From Cristatella mucedo (Eukaryota; Bryozoa; Phylactolaemata; Cristatellidae), in the NCBI GenBank assembly GCA_009760855.2, contig WPIO01000114.1:56001-120000 (forward strand): DNA of 64,000 nt, written 5' to 3'. Shown here piece by piece: positions 1-11,625 of this stretch. The notes under the pieces are model-generated. The model had not been told where the DNA came from. It was given only the letters and a program-made list of their open reading frames with translations, and ran no database searches. The first letter of the stretch is position 1. Every line of letters starts with the position of its first letter. The position numbers and the translations under genes were made by a program.

Positions 1-20
1 ATATATATATATATATATAT
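1..20. repeat. (AT)n microsatellite at window edge
   Basis: Pure AT dinucleotide run, cut by the window boundary. Confidence 0.9.
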
Positions 21-255
21 ACCTGTATTATTAGTTATGCATTCCCCTACATAGGGGGAAATGTCATATCGGGGGGGGGGAGGAGGAAATGTCCGTGGGG
101 GGGAAAACGTTCAGGAGCGAAATGCCCTACAACCGAAGCGCTGGGCTATCATCGACGTAACCATAAAAGTTTCCAACTTGTATCGCATACCAAGGCAATT
201 GAAAACTGATATCTTGGCCGTTGCCATCTGGATCTCTGTAATTGTGAACCCCTTT

Positions 256-593
256 TTAGTTTGTTTGCTCCCAAAGCCTGGAACTCCCTCCCGACTTGCA
301 TCAGAACATCCCCTGGATTGACCACGTTTAAAAAGAACTTAAAAATACACCTATTTAGGACAGCATCTAGTGGGTTCCTGTGATTCGTCCTTTGTGTGCT
401 TCTGCGTGCTGACACTGTGCATGCTGCCACTAACCACATTTGCATGCTGACCCTGTGCATGTCACCCTAACCATGTTATTCATGTTTATCAAGCATGATA
501 ATACTCACCATTCAATCGCGCTTCTCTTTGCACAAAGGTGAAGCGCCTAGAAAGAGATTCAGTTATCTGAGGGCACTCTATCAAGTGCATTAC

Positions 594-622
<29 letters not shown>
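256..622 (+). mobile_element. LINE-A 3' end fragment
   Basis: A 5'-truncated copy of the CR1/L2-like family called LINE-A here. It starts in the last codons of the reverse transcriptase ORF (readable as APKAWNSLP-type sequence). It continues through the 3' UTR with the paired words GCTGACACTGTGCATG and GCTGACCCTGTGCATG, then the terminal hairpin, and ends in an (ATT)n tail at about 592-622. Confidence 0.85.
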
Positions 623-626
<4 letters not shown>

Positions 627-1039
627 TAATATCTTATTCTCTGCTCAGCGTAATGTATGTCGTTGACATCGTTGGCAAGTATGTCTCATCGATCGGGCGG
701 AAGTCCCAGCTTCATGTCTAATATTCGTGACATTTCCTATGTTACTTGACCTAGAAACTATCATGTTCACATTCTGGGTGACTTTCATTTTATATTTATA
801 TGATGTCGGACCCTACATAATACTTCTACTGTCTCAACCTGTGGGCCATCGTTCCTTACGGCCCGACACACATAAAAGAACAAACATTTATTAGTGATCG
901 CCCAGTATTGTGATCTACCAATCCACAAGCTCCACTCTTTATCACACATCAGATCAGATGACGATTCGATTCTCCCGACAGTGAGTTACTCGGTAGCATA
1001 AAATATTGATCTAATAGGCATACAACAGTGCACATAATT
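623..1039. other. No recognised gene
   Basis: AT-rich unique-looking DNA between two retroposon fragments. I see no conserved coding signal or repeat here. Confidence 0.5.
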
Positions 1040-1172
1040 AAAGCCGTGAAGGCAGGTCCTGGGTTCGAATCCTGCTGTGGGCAAACCTTTGTTGCAACTG
1101 CAAGCGGCATTGATAGCCTTAAAGGCTCTTCTGCCACTGTACAAAGGGGGCTGTTACATCAGCTAGTATTAA
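1040..1172 (+). mobile_element. SINE1 copy, 5'-incomplete
   Basis: A tRNA-derived SINE. A B-box (GGTTCGAATCC) is followed by the SINE1 body, with a CTGCAAGCGG word, a GGCTCTTCTG word and the end word ATCAGCTAGTATT. The A-box half is not clear in this copy. The same body recurs at 8.1, 11.3, 56.9, 57.3, 58.4, 59.9, 61.3, 62.4 and 63.0 kb. Confidence 0.8.
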
Positions 1173-1491
1173 TTTTATTTTATTTACTAAATCTGTAGAT
1201 CTAGACAGTAAAGCTACGTACAGTAAAAATTCGTACTCTGACTCACAGCTCTAACATCTTCTTGACCTTTCCACTTTGGTCCCATGCTACGAAAGAACCT
1301 AGCCAGCATCACAGACCAGTTGGAACCTCCCACCAGGCCACTGATCCAACCCGGCAGAGACATATTTTCACACATGGGAGAGCTTAAACATGCTAAAGAG
1401 TACAACACATAAGCTTGAAAAGGCTAACAATTAAGGGACTCAATTTTTACACCGCGGAATATGTGTGGAAATCCAACTCCGTGCAGGACGT

Positions 1492-1492
<1 letters not shown>

Positions 1493-1543
<51 letters not shown>
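1493..1543. repeat. (AT)n microsatellite
   Basis: About 50 bp of uninterrupted AT dinucleotides. Confidence 0.97.
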
Positions 1544-1546
<3 letters not shown>

Positions 1547-1614
1547 AGCTGGCCACTAATGACCTAGACCTGAAGTTCAAATCCCAATCAGAGAAGATGA
1601 CTAGTTCTATAGAT

Positions 1615-2480
1615 TATATTCCCACTATCCTACTTCTACGATGCATAGATCTGCTGCCGCTGCTGCTATGCATAACTAACGTAATAATATGTCCATATCC
1701 TCAAGTCACTTCGCAGCACTTTTCAAAAAGGCTGAAGTCTGGCCGCTACTCAAGAAAGCAACACAAGACTAGTAGAACTTGATCAATTTCAGCCCAGTCT
1801 CCCTTCCTACAGCCTCCCTTTAACCGTTCCTATCAAAGACACTGGAACGAGTCGTGGCAGATCAGCTGTACTCATATACTAAAACCTCAATTCTTGCAAG
1901 TAATTTTAAGTCTGGTTTTAGAGCTAATCACTCAAAAGAGTCGACGTTACTTAGGGTGTAGAATGACCTACGTAGGAATGCAGACTTAGGTCGAGTATCC
2001 CTGCTTTTTTTCGCGATCTTTCGGCAGCTTTATATCCTATCGATCACCAAGTCCTTATCTAGTGCCTTTCATCTTGCCAGTTTTCAGCCTATCTGCTCTG
2101 ACTTCCATTCCAGCATTGCATGTATTTCAAGGTTATGTCACTGAGTATTTGCTACCTCTATTGTCTGCCTCTAGCATATCCATCGGAACTAAATCTTCCA
2201 CCTGGCTAGACATCGTGCCACCCGCTTTTCTAAATCATATCTTTTAGCTACGCCTTGTCTATACCTCAATTTCTTTAGAGAGGGAACCTTCGGTTAGTAT
2301 GTTTTCAAAGCCTAGAGCTCACTCCTGATAAATGTCACGACATCGCCCGACTTGACATAATTTTAAAAAGGAGATGGGAGGGCACCTGCTTCTGACAGTA
2401 TTTGGTGGGTCCCAGTAATTCTTTCTTCATCTGCTCAAGCGTATGTGCACTGTGGATGATCTTACAAACCGTATTTACAT
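1615..2480 (+). mobile_element. LINE-A internal RT fragment, decayed
   Basis: Degraded sense-strand LINE-A. The first part matches the N-terminal reverse transcriptase region seen at 33.5 kb and 38.7 kb (IPTILLLRCIDLL-type segment). It is followed by the palm-entry region, with words matching SGFRANHSTES at 38.4 kb. Stops and indels are frequent. After about 2050 only short blocks of the family remain, ending in a weak match to the 3' UTR. Confidence 0.7.
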
Positions 2481-3220
2481 TTTTTAATGTGCATCTCGCA
2501 CTAAGCACGTTGTTTTCTTAGATTGCATCTGCTACCTGTAACCGTTTGATCAAGTTTTGCTTACAGCACGTGTAAACTGCCTATACAGAGCTAAAGTTTT
2601 TTGTCTGTGCTACCTAAATTTATCGCTAATTATATTATTATTGTTTTTTCTGCATCATACAAGGCGAAAAATGAGTTTCTTTGGCGATTCTGTAGGTGTG
2701 GCATTGCCGCAGTGTCACCCCGCCCTAGCCTGACCAGGACAGGAGTGCACGACGCCTCTGCAGCCGGGTCCTTCCCACTGATTGGGTGAAGGCATTTGAG
2801 AATGGCCACGCGATCGTGCGATCCTCACTGCTCCGTGGCTAATACGCCGCCGAATACGGCTGCCGACCACTGGCCTTGAACGACACCTCAACCGCGCTCG
2901 ACTTCATGATAGCCTCGACCGCGCGCTCGACGCTCCTGTTCATGAATACTTCGCCATGTTTTTTCACCGATCTCTCGCCGTGCGACTGGGGGGACCCTTT
3001 GTGGGCGCGTCCACGCCCATAAGGCTGTTCTGCCCCTGCCGGACTCACACCACTCAGCCCGGCCAACGGGCGGGCTGAGTACCGCCTCATTAGGCACTGC
3101 AGCAGTTGGACTTTACCGGCTGACTAAGCTGGATTTAATGGCAACGCATCAGCTGCGGTCGCGTGACCTGCTAGTCCTGCCTGATGGAATGTTCTGCCTT
3201 TGCGTCTGCCTGTAGGCACG

Positions 3221-3222
<2 letters not shown>
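2481..3222. other. GC-rich unclassified dispersed repeat R1
   Basis: No gene recognised. The GC-rich part (about 2700-3020) shares short diverged blocks with 20.99-21.05 kb and 21.74-21.86 kb, including CTGATTGGG and a GGCCACG...GATCCTCAC block. This suggests an unclassified dispersed repeat. Reading frames across it show no family signature. Confidence 0.35.

Positions 3223-3289
<67 letters not shown>
3223..3289. repeat. (CT)n microsatellite
   Basis: About 65 bp of CT dinucleotides. The serine/leucine-rich frame reading through it is an artefact of the repeat. Confidence 0.97.
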
Positions 3290-3293
<4 letters not shown>

Positions 3294-5090
3294 ACTCTTC
3301 CTTTTCTCTTAGTCTCGTATCTACTGGCGGTCCGGAGCTGCTTCCTCGACAGCTACTGCGGCTACATCTGTATGTACGCTCGCTCGCTCGCTTGCGTTTC
3401 ATGCACATAATACAAAGCAGCCATCCTCACCAGAACTGCAAGTCACTTGTGGGGCAACGTCCATCTTGTCGTGCCGCCACCTTCGAGCACACGCCCCTGC
3501 AATTCCCCGCAGAGCGACTAGCTCACTCTCTATTTTCTTAACCCAGTGCTAATAAAAAATCGGTAAGCCTAACCTTCTGTACGGGATCAACCGGCATATC
3601 TCTACTTCAGCAAACGTGAAATCTTATTTTTCCCTTTCTGGTGTGAGTTTACAGAAGACGACTGCTACACTTCTAGCAAACTCAGCATGCATTGAGCAAA
3701 CTGGCACCGTATATATTAGCGCCAGATTAAACTAGGACACCCGTTATCAGTCTCGGAGTCGGGGGGCCATTGGTCCCCTTTACAATGGTTCACCTTACAT
3801 TGGTCCCCCTTACAGCTGAGAAGCCAGCTGGACCGCCCATATCCACGCCGCCTCGACGGTCACAGAAGGAAAATATTGTCTTTAATTGCAAACGATGAGC
3901 AACCACTGAACGCGGATGGAATTGACACTGCGATTATACGAAATAATTTTTCATTACTGTAGGTCTGGGCCTGCCTACTCGGAATTCGTTCGCACTTTGG
4001 CCCCCTTTGTGCATGCTCTAGCCACCTTGCCCCTCATATTTAAAAATCCTAGCTCCACCGCTGCCTGATACATGGTAGGATGTGTATTTTTGAGATGTCT
4101 TATTGACATTTATCGATCACTATCGGGACATAGTTCTGTCTGCCCAGTAAAATGCAAACAGTTGCTTGAAACAACCGTGTCACAGTGTTTGCCTATCGAC
4201 GATACGAAAACTATCACGTTAACCTCTTCTCACTGACAATTGCTCTAGCTCCTCTTCAGCTGCATAATGACTTCAAGTTCTTGTCACGAATCCACAGAGC
4301 TCTCTATTCTATTGTCGCGGCGTACCCATCCCAATATGCCCAGTTGAGGTTAAAAGTTGCACCATCAACACCCTGACTAACGTCTCTTTACCGCGCCCGT
4401 CATCAACCTAATCGAAATCGGAACGTTTGAGAGTAGTCTGTATACTCCCAAAGCATCCGATTCCATTAGAGTAGGCTCACTGCTTCCTGATTTTACAATG
4501 TTTGAAAAAATTTAATAAATAAACTAGTTTCTTGGTGTAATGCATGACCTTTTTGTATGCATTTTCCTTGGTTATCTAAATGTCGGATGATTCTGAGCTG
4601 GTTACATTTATCTAACAGACAGGCTTCTAGTCCAGACAATAGTGAGTATATTGTAAAAGAGTGTTTCCTCTATAATAATCTCTCAGTTTTATTGCGACGA
4701 AGGTGGTGAACTTATTTTTGCGAACTGAAACTTTTTCCATAAGGTTTCGTGTCGCATTCTATTGTTTATAACCTCTAGCAAAATACCTAGGAAAATGTAC
4801 ATTGTAAGTTAGAAAACTGGCCCAAATTTGCAAGTGAAATCTCACTAAGTTGCCGAAGAGATCTGTCCAGTCTTTAGTGACATGGCGACAAAGGACAAAT
4901 ACGTCCAAGGTGGATAGAGCCCAGCACATTGTTCGGTAAAAATTACCTCTTAGCTAAATAAAGTGTATGAAATTAAACGATTTTCGGAAAACATTGCAGT
5001 GGACTAACGTCTATCGAAATACATGCGAACTTGAATGACCATATTTAACATATGACGACAGCAAATAGATGGTTGGAAACTTTCTTAAAC
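3290..5090. other. No recognised gene
   Basis: Nothing with a coding or repeat signature I can support. Around 3765-3822 a phrase (ATTGGTCCCC...TTACA) is repeated locally with changes. The rest is AT-rich apparently unique DNA. Confidence 0.5.
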
Positions 5091-5094
5091 TGAA

Positions 5095-5652
5095 TGATGG
5101 TAAAGCCCAGTCAAGCAACGGATCGACTTCAAGGTTTTGTCACTCACTTTTAGGTCCATTCATTCTATGACTCCAGCCTACCTGTCAGATCTAATCACCC
5201 ACCAGGCCAAGCAACGAACCACTAGCTTTTCGGAATCTAACTGTTTACCTATACCTCATACGAACCTCAAATCCTTTGGAGACCGTGCATTTAGTTTGTA
5301 GGCTCCCAAAGCTGGAACTCACTCCCGACTTTAGTCACGACATCCGCTGACACGACAACATTTAAAAGAGCTTAAAAATGCACCTATTTATGACAGCATT
5401 TAGTGGGTTCCTGTGATTCGTCCTTTACGTGTTTGTCCCTGCTAACACTGTGCATGTTCCGACTAACCACACTTGCATGCTGACCCTGTGCATGTCAACA
5501 CAAACCATGTTATTCATATTGATCATCAAGCCTGATATCCGCTTACCAATCGATCGCGTTCGCTTTGCAGCAAATGTAAAGCGCCTAGTAATAGATTGAG
5601 TCCTCTGAGGACGCTGTATCGATTGTATTATAATTATTATTATTATTATTCA
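5095..5652 (+). mobile_element. LINE-A 3' end fragment
   Basis: 5'-truncated LINE-A. It begins in the reverse-transcriptase C-terminal region, at the block that reads KQRIDFKVLSLTFRS in better copies. It runs through the conserved domain end, the 3' UTR and the terminal hairpin, and ends in (ATT)n. Several indels break the frame. Confidence 0.85.
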
Positions 5653-6644
5653 AAAATTACAAGCGGTAACATCCACAAGGAGCAGGCATAGTGTAATTAG
5701 ATACATGCACGCGAAAGACTAATCACGGAGATCCGCCAAATGCTGTAATAAAAATGACAGGTATCGAGATAGACCTTCGGGATTCTGCAATGACGTATTA
5801 AAGTTATATGGAATCATGCACGCAAATTCTTTCAAACAGTAACTATACCAACCGGAGGTCGCCAAATTTCGAAAACCGGAAAGAGTGACGGCAGCAGCAC
5901 AAACGCGATGTATATAAATGGGCTCGCCATTGTCTCTCACGTTAGACTGTTGGACGAGCCCCTGCAAAATGTCGACGTGTGGATAATTTTCTTACAAAGA
6001 CGAAGCTCCAGAACGGCTACGTCACCGAGTCTCAGAAAGTCACCAGCAAGCAGCCTAACAAGTTTGCCGGGTTACCTAACCGGCGTCCCTGAAAGTAGTT
6101 CGGCGTGTCCAGTACTCCGTAGGTCGGCTCATCCGATACCGTACAAGGGTGGGAGGATGCAAGATTAGCTCCAAAATATAGTTTCTCTGAGGGCGCATCG
6201 CATCGTTGGCTCGAGCCAGATTCGACTGAAAATTTTCCAGCTCCGCCGTAGGCTTTCTCAGACGAAATTGATGCACAGAACTTGGGTGCTCGCCGGCGTC
6301 CTATATTCAAATGTTGTTCTATCGTTGTTACTTTCGTAACTACTGTTGATACCCGCCAAGCTTAGCGTCTGAGCCTCGTTGAGGAACTACGAGCAGCTTT
6401 GCAACAGAATTAGAATTGAGCCGATTATTGAACCGCAGCAACAAGCAGTAGCTTATGCCCTGAGCGATATGCTATTATGTATGAGCGAGATTATGGCATA
6501 ACTTATTACCTGCCAACTAAATAAGGCACCTGGCTCTCTGCGCCATAACGTAATCTTTGGCTTGTCGTGAGCTTTAGGTTTTTGAACTTTGCACGCGCTG
6601 CGCCGCTACCCAGCTAGATAAGTTTGCCTTGTCATAACAACGTC
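5653..6644. other. No recognised gene
   Basis: Overlapping short frames occur on both strands but none has a family motif or plausible splice context. Confidence 0.5.
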
Positions 6645-6649
6645 CGAAA

Positions 6650-6785
6650 ATATAATACCTTTATATAGCGTCTTAAGAGAACTTAATCTCTATTCAGGCG
6701 CTTCACATACGCCAGTATGCTCGAGCATACGACCTCGGCCGTCATATGCACCGACCTTGGCTTTGGTCGGCAAAGACGAGTACCA
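6650..6785 (-). mobile_element. SINE2 copy
   Basis: Minus-strand SINE2. Read on the minus strand it has a diverged tRNA-like head with the GGTCG and GCATAC words, then AGCGCC / AGAGATTAAGTTCTCTT, the hairpin shared with LINE-A. The target-side end is AT-rich. Confidence 0.7.
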
Positions 6786-6895
6786 GGGCGACGAAATGCT
6801 CCAAAGGTAGATGGGTCGGGTACTCCTACCAAGGGCACACGACAGAGCGCATCACTTTATACGATGTTTCTGCGTGGGTGAGCCTGCGGCAACCA

Positions 6896-6968
6896 CTACG
6901 CATTCGATCGCGCTTCCTTTGAAGCAAATTTAAAGTGCCTGGAAAGAGATTGAGTTCTCTGAGGGCTG
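6896..6968 (+). mobile_element. LINE-A terminal fragment
   Basis: Only the last roughly 70 bp of the LINE-A 3' UTR including the hairpin (AAAGTGCC...TTCTCTGAGGG). The ATT tail is absent. Confidence 0.7.
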
Positions 6969-7160
6969 GGTTTCAGTCCCTTATTTAGACATTGATCATG
7001 CTATGGCCTACTTTACCTAACCTATAAACCGAGATTAATTACGTGAGAAAATGCACTCAGGATGGACAATGGAGTGCCAAAATACTCCAAATACAACGCG
7101 ACCAGAGGCCGTCTGCTGTAACCCTGAACACTGATTAAAGATTTCTCCTCGTGCGGGAAG

Positions 7161-7500
7161 ATTAAAGACCGTTGGCGACAGAAGCTTAAGCTCTGCAGGT
7201 CCTAGGCTGTGGAACTCGCTTCCACAATTCTTACGTAACGACAACTACTCTCCTGCTGCCGACAATGGCTCATCCTTTTCAGCGGTCTTGAGCTGCTAAT
7301 TCTATGCTACTCACTACCTCAACTGCTCTCCTCACTCTGCTATGCTTCCCATTTTCTCTTTGTTGCGTGAGACGAAGTCTGTTGGCTACCGAATGCGTAC
7401 CGAAAGCCGCTTAGGCTGTTAGTGCGCTATTCAAAACTCTCCTGCGTAACTACCACGTGGTCTTTATAGCTTTGTGGAGTTACAGACGGAGATACAGGAT
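7161..7500 (+). mobile_element. LINE-B 3' end fragment
   Basis: Matches the 3' end of LINE-B at 19.89-20.21 kb: the GDRSF...LWNSL-encoding block, the C-terminal coding region, and a UTR with CTCTTTGTTG and the AAAACTCTCCTGCGTAAC words. It is frameshifted and 5'-truncated. Confidence 0.85.
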
Positions 7501-7589
7501 CCGGAAACCTTTGGGTTACTGTACTAAGCTCCTAAAGATTGATGTAATATTACGGCGTTCATTATATAGCAATACCTAAATAGAAAATT

Positions 7590-7720
7590 TAAATATAATT
7601 CATTTGTACAGCCCCTAAGAGAACTGAATCTCTATTCAGGCACAATTTACAAATGCGTCGAAGCTCTACCCAATGACTTCGGCAAGGTTTTGGCCGGGGC
7701 GAGCACCTTAATCACTTCGG
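7590..7720 (-). mobile_element. SINE2 copy
   Basis: Minus-strand SINE2. The reverse complement contains the A-box region word GGTGCTCGCCCCGGCC, a degraded middle, and the AGAGATTCAGTTCTCTT hairpin arm followed by ATGAATTATATT. Confidence 0.75.
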
Positions 7721-7995
7721 GATATGAAAATAGCAAATGCAAGCGATTAGACTGAATTTATTTTTAAAATTCGAAATATACATTTTAAGGAAGCAGGACG
7801 TAAACCCTTAAATGATTCAACCTAAGTAATTTCGCTTGTTAGATTTGGCTGGTTGGACGCAAGTTTGCTCTCAAAACCATTTCTTGCGGTCTCGAGTCCA
7901 AACGCTCGCCAGTTCAGGCACAGCTTAAGACTAGAAGTAAACAATTCCACAGTGACTCAGAAGCCCCTGCGCATCGGCTATGAGAGAAAAATCGA

Positions 7996-8016
7996 GAGAG
8001 AGAGAGAGAGAGAGAA
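7996..8016. repeat. (GA)n microsatellite
   Basis: Short GA dinucleotide run followed by GA/CA-rich sequence to about 8070. Confidence 0.85.
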
Positions 8017-8081
8017 TGAGAGAAGAGAGACAGACAAACAGACAAAGACAGGCAGACAAACAGAGACCTTCCCTTGAGTCT

Positions 8082-8212
8082 TAGCCCAGGGTAAGGTACA
8101 TGCTCTTTACGAGCCCCTTCGTGGGTTCGAGTCCTGAAGTGGGCAAACCTTTATTGGCCCCTGCAAGCGATGGAGATAGCTGCGAAGGCTCTTCTAGTAC
8201 TATGAAAATGAG
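8082..8212 (+). mobile_element. SINE1 copy
   Basis: tRNA-like head with a B-box variant (GGTTCGAGTCC), then the SINE1 body words CTGCAAGCGATGG and AAGGCTCTTCT. The 3' end is degraded. Confidence 0.75.
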
Positions 8213-8307
8213 ACTTAAATCAGAGAGATAGAGAGAGGAGAGAATAGGACCGAGCCGAGCATTGACGAGCCTTTCCCAGAGGTCTCGCGGGTGTGTCATA
8301 GCCATAA

Positions 8308-8930
8308 TAATTATAATAATAGTGCAGTTGATAAAGCGCCCTCAGAGAACTCAATCTCTTTCTATGTGCTTTACATTTGCTGGAAAGGGAAATGCAATTG
8401 AATTGTGAGTAATATCATGCTTGAAAAACAAACAACTTGAATAACATGGTTAGGGGGTGACATGCACAGGGTCAGCATGCAAATGTGGTTAGTGGCAGCA
8501 TGCACAGTGTCACCACGCGTAAGCAAATGAAGGACGAATCACAGGGACCCACTAAATGCTGTCCTAAATAGGTGTATTTTTAAGTTCCTTTTAAATGTGG
8601 TCAGGTCAGGGGATGTTCTTACGCAGGTCGGGAGGGAGTTCCAGGCTTTGGGAGCATACGAATTAAATGCACGGTCTCCAAAGAATTTAAAGTTTGTACG
8701 AGGTATTTGTAGACTGTTGGATTCCGAAAAGCAGGTGGTACGATGCTTGGCCTGATGCGGTAGTATGTCGTAGAGATAGGCTGGAGCCATAGAATGAAGG
8801 GACCTAAACGTGAGCGACAAAACTTTGAAGTCAATCCGTCGCTTGACTGGTAGCCAGTGCAGGTCGGCGAGAAGTGGAGCAATGTGGCAGCTGCGACGCT
8901 CACGACAGACAAGCCTAGCTGCAGAGTATA
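8308..8930 (-). mobile_element. LINE-A 3' end fragment, left arm of inverted pair
   Basis: Antisense LINE-A with its (ATT)n tail at the left edge. About 93 codons of the reverse-transcriptase C-terminus are open (8539-8820). It shares diagnostic variants with the plus-strand copy at 9.1-9.87 kb (RTNFKFFGDRAFNS where other copies have LKS and FSS). The two form a head-to-head inverted pair with a roughly 175-bp spacer. Confidence 0.9.
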
Positions 8931-9104
8931 CTCTCCTTCGTTGTCCATGTGTTCACCAGGCTGCTCAGCCTAGGCATCCACATCCTCTGCTCATGACACT
9001 CAGTCGTGCGTGTGCTTCGATCCCTCTCAGTCCCGCCCCCACGTCTAACTCTCTCAACACCCAGGCTGAACGTATTGCCCACGTCTCAACATGGGTCACA
9101 GCAA

Positions 9105-9874
9105 CCCTTCTTATATTCGAGCTTGTTTAGATAATGATACCACGTCTAAGTTGGCCCATACATTCGTGACATCTCATCTCGACTTCTGCAACTCACTGCT
9201 TACTGGCCTACCAGTATGTGAGATCAGGCGATTGCAGCTGGTGCAAAACTTTGCAGCTAGGCTTGTCTGTCGTGAGCGTCGCAGTTGCCACGTTACTCCA
9301 CTTCTCGCCTACCTGCACTGGCTACCAGTCAAGCAACGGATTGACTTCAAGATTTTGTCGCTCACTTTTAGGTCCCTTCATTCTATGGCTCCAGCCTATC
9401 TCTTCGACATACTCCCCCATCAGGCCAAGCATCGTACCACCTGCTTTTCGGAATCCAACAGTCTACAAATACCTCGTACAAACTTTAAATTCTTTGGAGA
9501 CCGTGCATTTAATTCGTATGCTCCCAAAGCCTGGAACTCCCTCCCGACCTGCGTAAGAACATCCCCTGACCTGACCACATTTAAAAGGAACTTAAAAACA
9601 CACCTATTTAGGACAGCATTTAGTGGGTCCCTGTGATTCGTCCTTCATTTGCTTACGCGTGCTGACACTGTGCATGCTGCCACTAACCACATTTGCATGC
9701 TGACCCTGTGCATGTCACCCCCTAACCATGTTATTCATTTTGTTTGTTTTTTAAGCATGATTTTACTTACCATTCAATTGCATTTCCCTTTGCAGCAATT
9801 GTAAAGCGCCTAGAAAGAGATTAAGTTCTCTGAGGGCGCTTTATCAAGTACATTATTATTGTTATTATTATGTT
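9105..9874 (+). mobile_element. LINE-A 3' end fragment, right arm of inverted pair
   Basis: Sense LINE-A with 181 codons open (9091-9636), covering the part of the RT ORF after the catalytic palm. Readable blocks include SRLDFCNSLL-like, HWLPVKQRIDFK and GDRAFNSYAPKAWNSLP. The 3' UTR, terminal hairpin and (ATT)n follow. The catalytic YxDD region is missing because of 5' truncation, so it is not an active gene. Confidence 0.92.
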
Positions 9875-10064
9875 GAAATTGTAAAGTAACCTGTAGCTTA
9901 ATAGTTACGGGCATACCAAGAGTGACTCGGCTATTGGGATACTTATTGCTCGAAAGTGACTGTGTCCGCGTGTCCCATGCTGCATCCGCTCGAAATCTGG
10001 CCGGTTCCAAAACGATGTCTGACCAGATGACCGCATTACTCTAGTCAGCTTACTTGTAGCTACA

Positions 10065-10180
10065 TAATATTGCTAACATTCGGGTTTGCTTAGACATGGA
10101 TAATGCATCCAAATTACTCCGTGCAGTTGTGAAATCCGGCCTCGACATACGTAGCTCACTGCTTACTAGTCTACCTCCCA
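10065..10180 (+). mobile_element. LINE-A internal fragment
   Basis: About 115 bp matching the IAKIRACLDK to LLTGLPA-encoding block of LINE-A, with several changes. It has no 3' end. Confidence 0.7.
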
Positions 10181-10189
10181 GCGTACAGT

Positions 10190-10370
10190 CAACCTCGGTT
10201 TTAAGCAGCTCGCTTAAAAGAAAATATCTGATTTAGGCAGCCTATGGCGCTGTCCTGATTTATTGTCCCATATTTAACACATGGAGAGCCTAGGTTATCA
10301 GCAACTCGGTTATAAGCAAACCTCGCTTCTAAGCAAGCCGAAAAATCTGCTCTCAGCACCATTTTCCCCT
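10190..10370 (+). mobile_element. Possible pogo/Tigger-like DNA-transposon end
   Basis: Begins ACAGTCAACCTCGGTT and contains repeated phrases of the type CTCGGTTATAAGCAA and CTCGCTTCTAAGCAA. This style of phrase occurs in Tigger/pogo terminal regions. No matching opposite terminal repeat was found in the window, so this is at most one end or a solo remnant. Confidence 0.35.
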
Positions 10371-10860
10371 CACTTATTAGCCACTCATAATAAAAGTAAT
10401 TGATTTCGTCTGATCAAAGAACCTGTAAAGCGTAAATAATATCAAAAACTGCAGTTTAATTATTTTTAGGTGTTTATTGCTTGTGAATGTGTCTTTTAAT
10501 GTGTCTGCGGAGGTGACGTCACGCGTCTCTACTGTTCCGGACGTGTGAATGGTTAGAATGTGCATGAGGAGAGGCACTGCTGCAGACTCGGTCGTTCACA
10601 GTAATAGAAGCGAACAGTAGCGGCCGGCGACACGGCTATGGTATTGCAACAATCTGGTATGAACTGTTGTTCAATAATATACGTTACTTGTTTGCTTAGA
10701 TTTTTCGCTGATAAAAGTTTTAAAAACCCAATCCCTTGATCAGTTCTTCGATCTTTCTAATCCCTTGGTCGATAATGTAAAGCGCGGAAAATTGTTCCTA
10801 GCTTGAACGCGAACGGATCTAAAAGTTTGCCATATTTTTAAAAGCAAGTGGAGCTTTCAA
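10371..10860. other. No recognised gene
   Basis: AT-rich DNA without a coding signature. Confidence 0.5.
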
Positions 10861-10861
10861 A

Positions 10862-10917
10862 ATAATGTCTCTGAGGGCACTTTATCAAGTGCATTATTAT
10901 TACTATTATTATTATTT
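10862..10917 (+). mobile_element. LINE-A terminal fragment
   Basis: Only the right arm of the hairpin (TCTCTGAGGGCACTTTATCAAG) and an interrupted (ATT)n tail remain. Confidence 0.75.
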
Positions 10918-11317
10918 AAAGGAACCGAAGTAGCGGAGGCTAGAACTTTGAACAAACTACTCGATGTTTTAGATGCGTTAAAGACGAGCAAGGCGAGCGA
11001 CGCTGCGGTTGAGTTTAATCCTGATCCATCGATGATTTCCAGAATCAAAACGAACGAAGAAACTATTCGAGAGAAAGCGCTATAAAACTAGAATTTCAAT
11101 CAAAAACTTCAGATCAGTTCAAATTAAGAGAAAGTCAAAGAAACGTTATTCACGTGGTTTTACTTAATACAGGTTCAAAATGTTCCCATTACTGGGCCAT
11201 TAATGACGGGGAAAGCATGTCAATTGACGATTATGCTCGCATACGACGAACAGTTGGACGCTTTGCTCAATCATTTCGAGAAAAAATAAACTGCGAATTC
11301 AAGCCACACCCCGTGAT

Positions 11318-11625
11318 GGCACACTAGGTAAGGTGGTTGTCTTTCATGACCTCGGTAACGGTCGTGGGTTCGAATCCTGCGGTGAGCGATCCTTTATTCA
11401 GCCCAGCTGATTTGATCTAGTGGTTAAAGTGCTCGCCCCGACCAAGGTCTGATTGAGGTCGTGGGCTTGAGCCCCGAGGCATATGTGAAGGGCCTGAATA
11501 GAGATCAAGTTCTCTTGGGGCGCTATATAAATGAATTATATTTTTTTATTGCCGCTGCAAGTGGTGATGACAGAAGTAAAGGCTTTTCTGTCACTATGCA
11601 AAAGAGGCTGTTGAATCAGCTAGTA
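11318..11625 (+). mobile_element. SINE1 copy split by a SINE2 insertion
   Basis: The SINE1 head with A-box-like (CACTAGGTAAGG) and B-box (GGTTCGAATCC) words runs to about 11398. The rest of SINE1 (GCCGCTGCAAG ... ATCAGCTAGTATTT) resumes at about 11548. The intervening sequence is a complete SINE2. Confidence 0.85.
11399..11547 (+). mobile_element. SINE2 copy nested in SINE1
   Basis: Near-complete SINE2. The A-box-like GATCTAGTGGTTAAAG and the B-box region GGGCTTGAGCCCC are followed by GAATAGAGAT / AAGTTCTCTTGGGGCGCTATA (hairpin shared with LINE-A), then ATGAATTATATT and a T-run. It interrupts SINE1, with TTTATT-like sequence on both sides that may be the target duplication. Confidence 0.88.

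Noticed and set aside
3200-3541. Serine/leucine-repeat protein
   Set aside because: The frame exists because of the (CT)n microsatellite.
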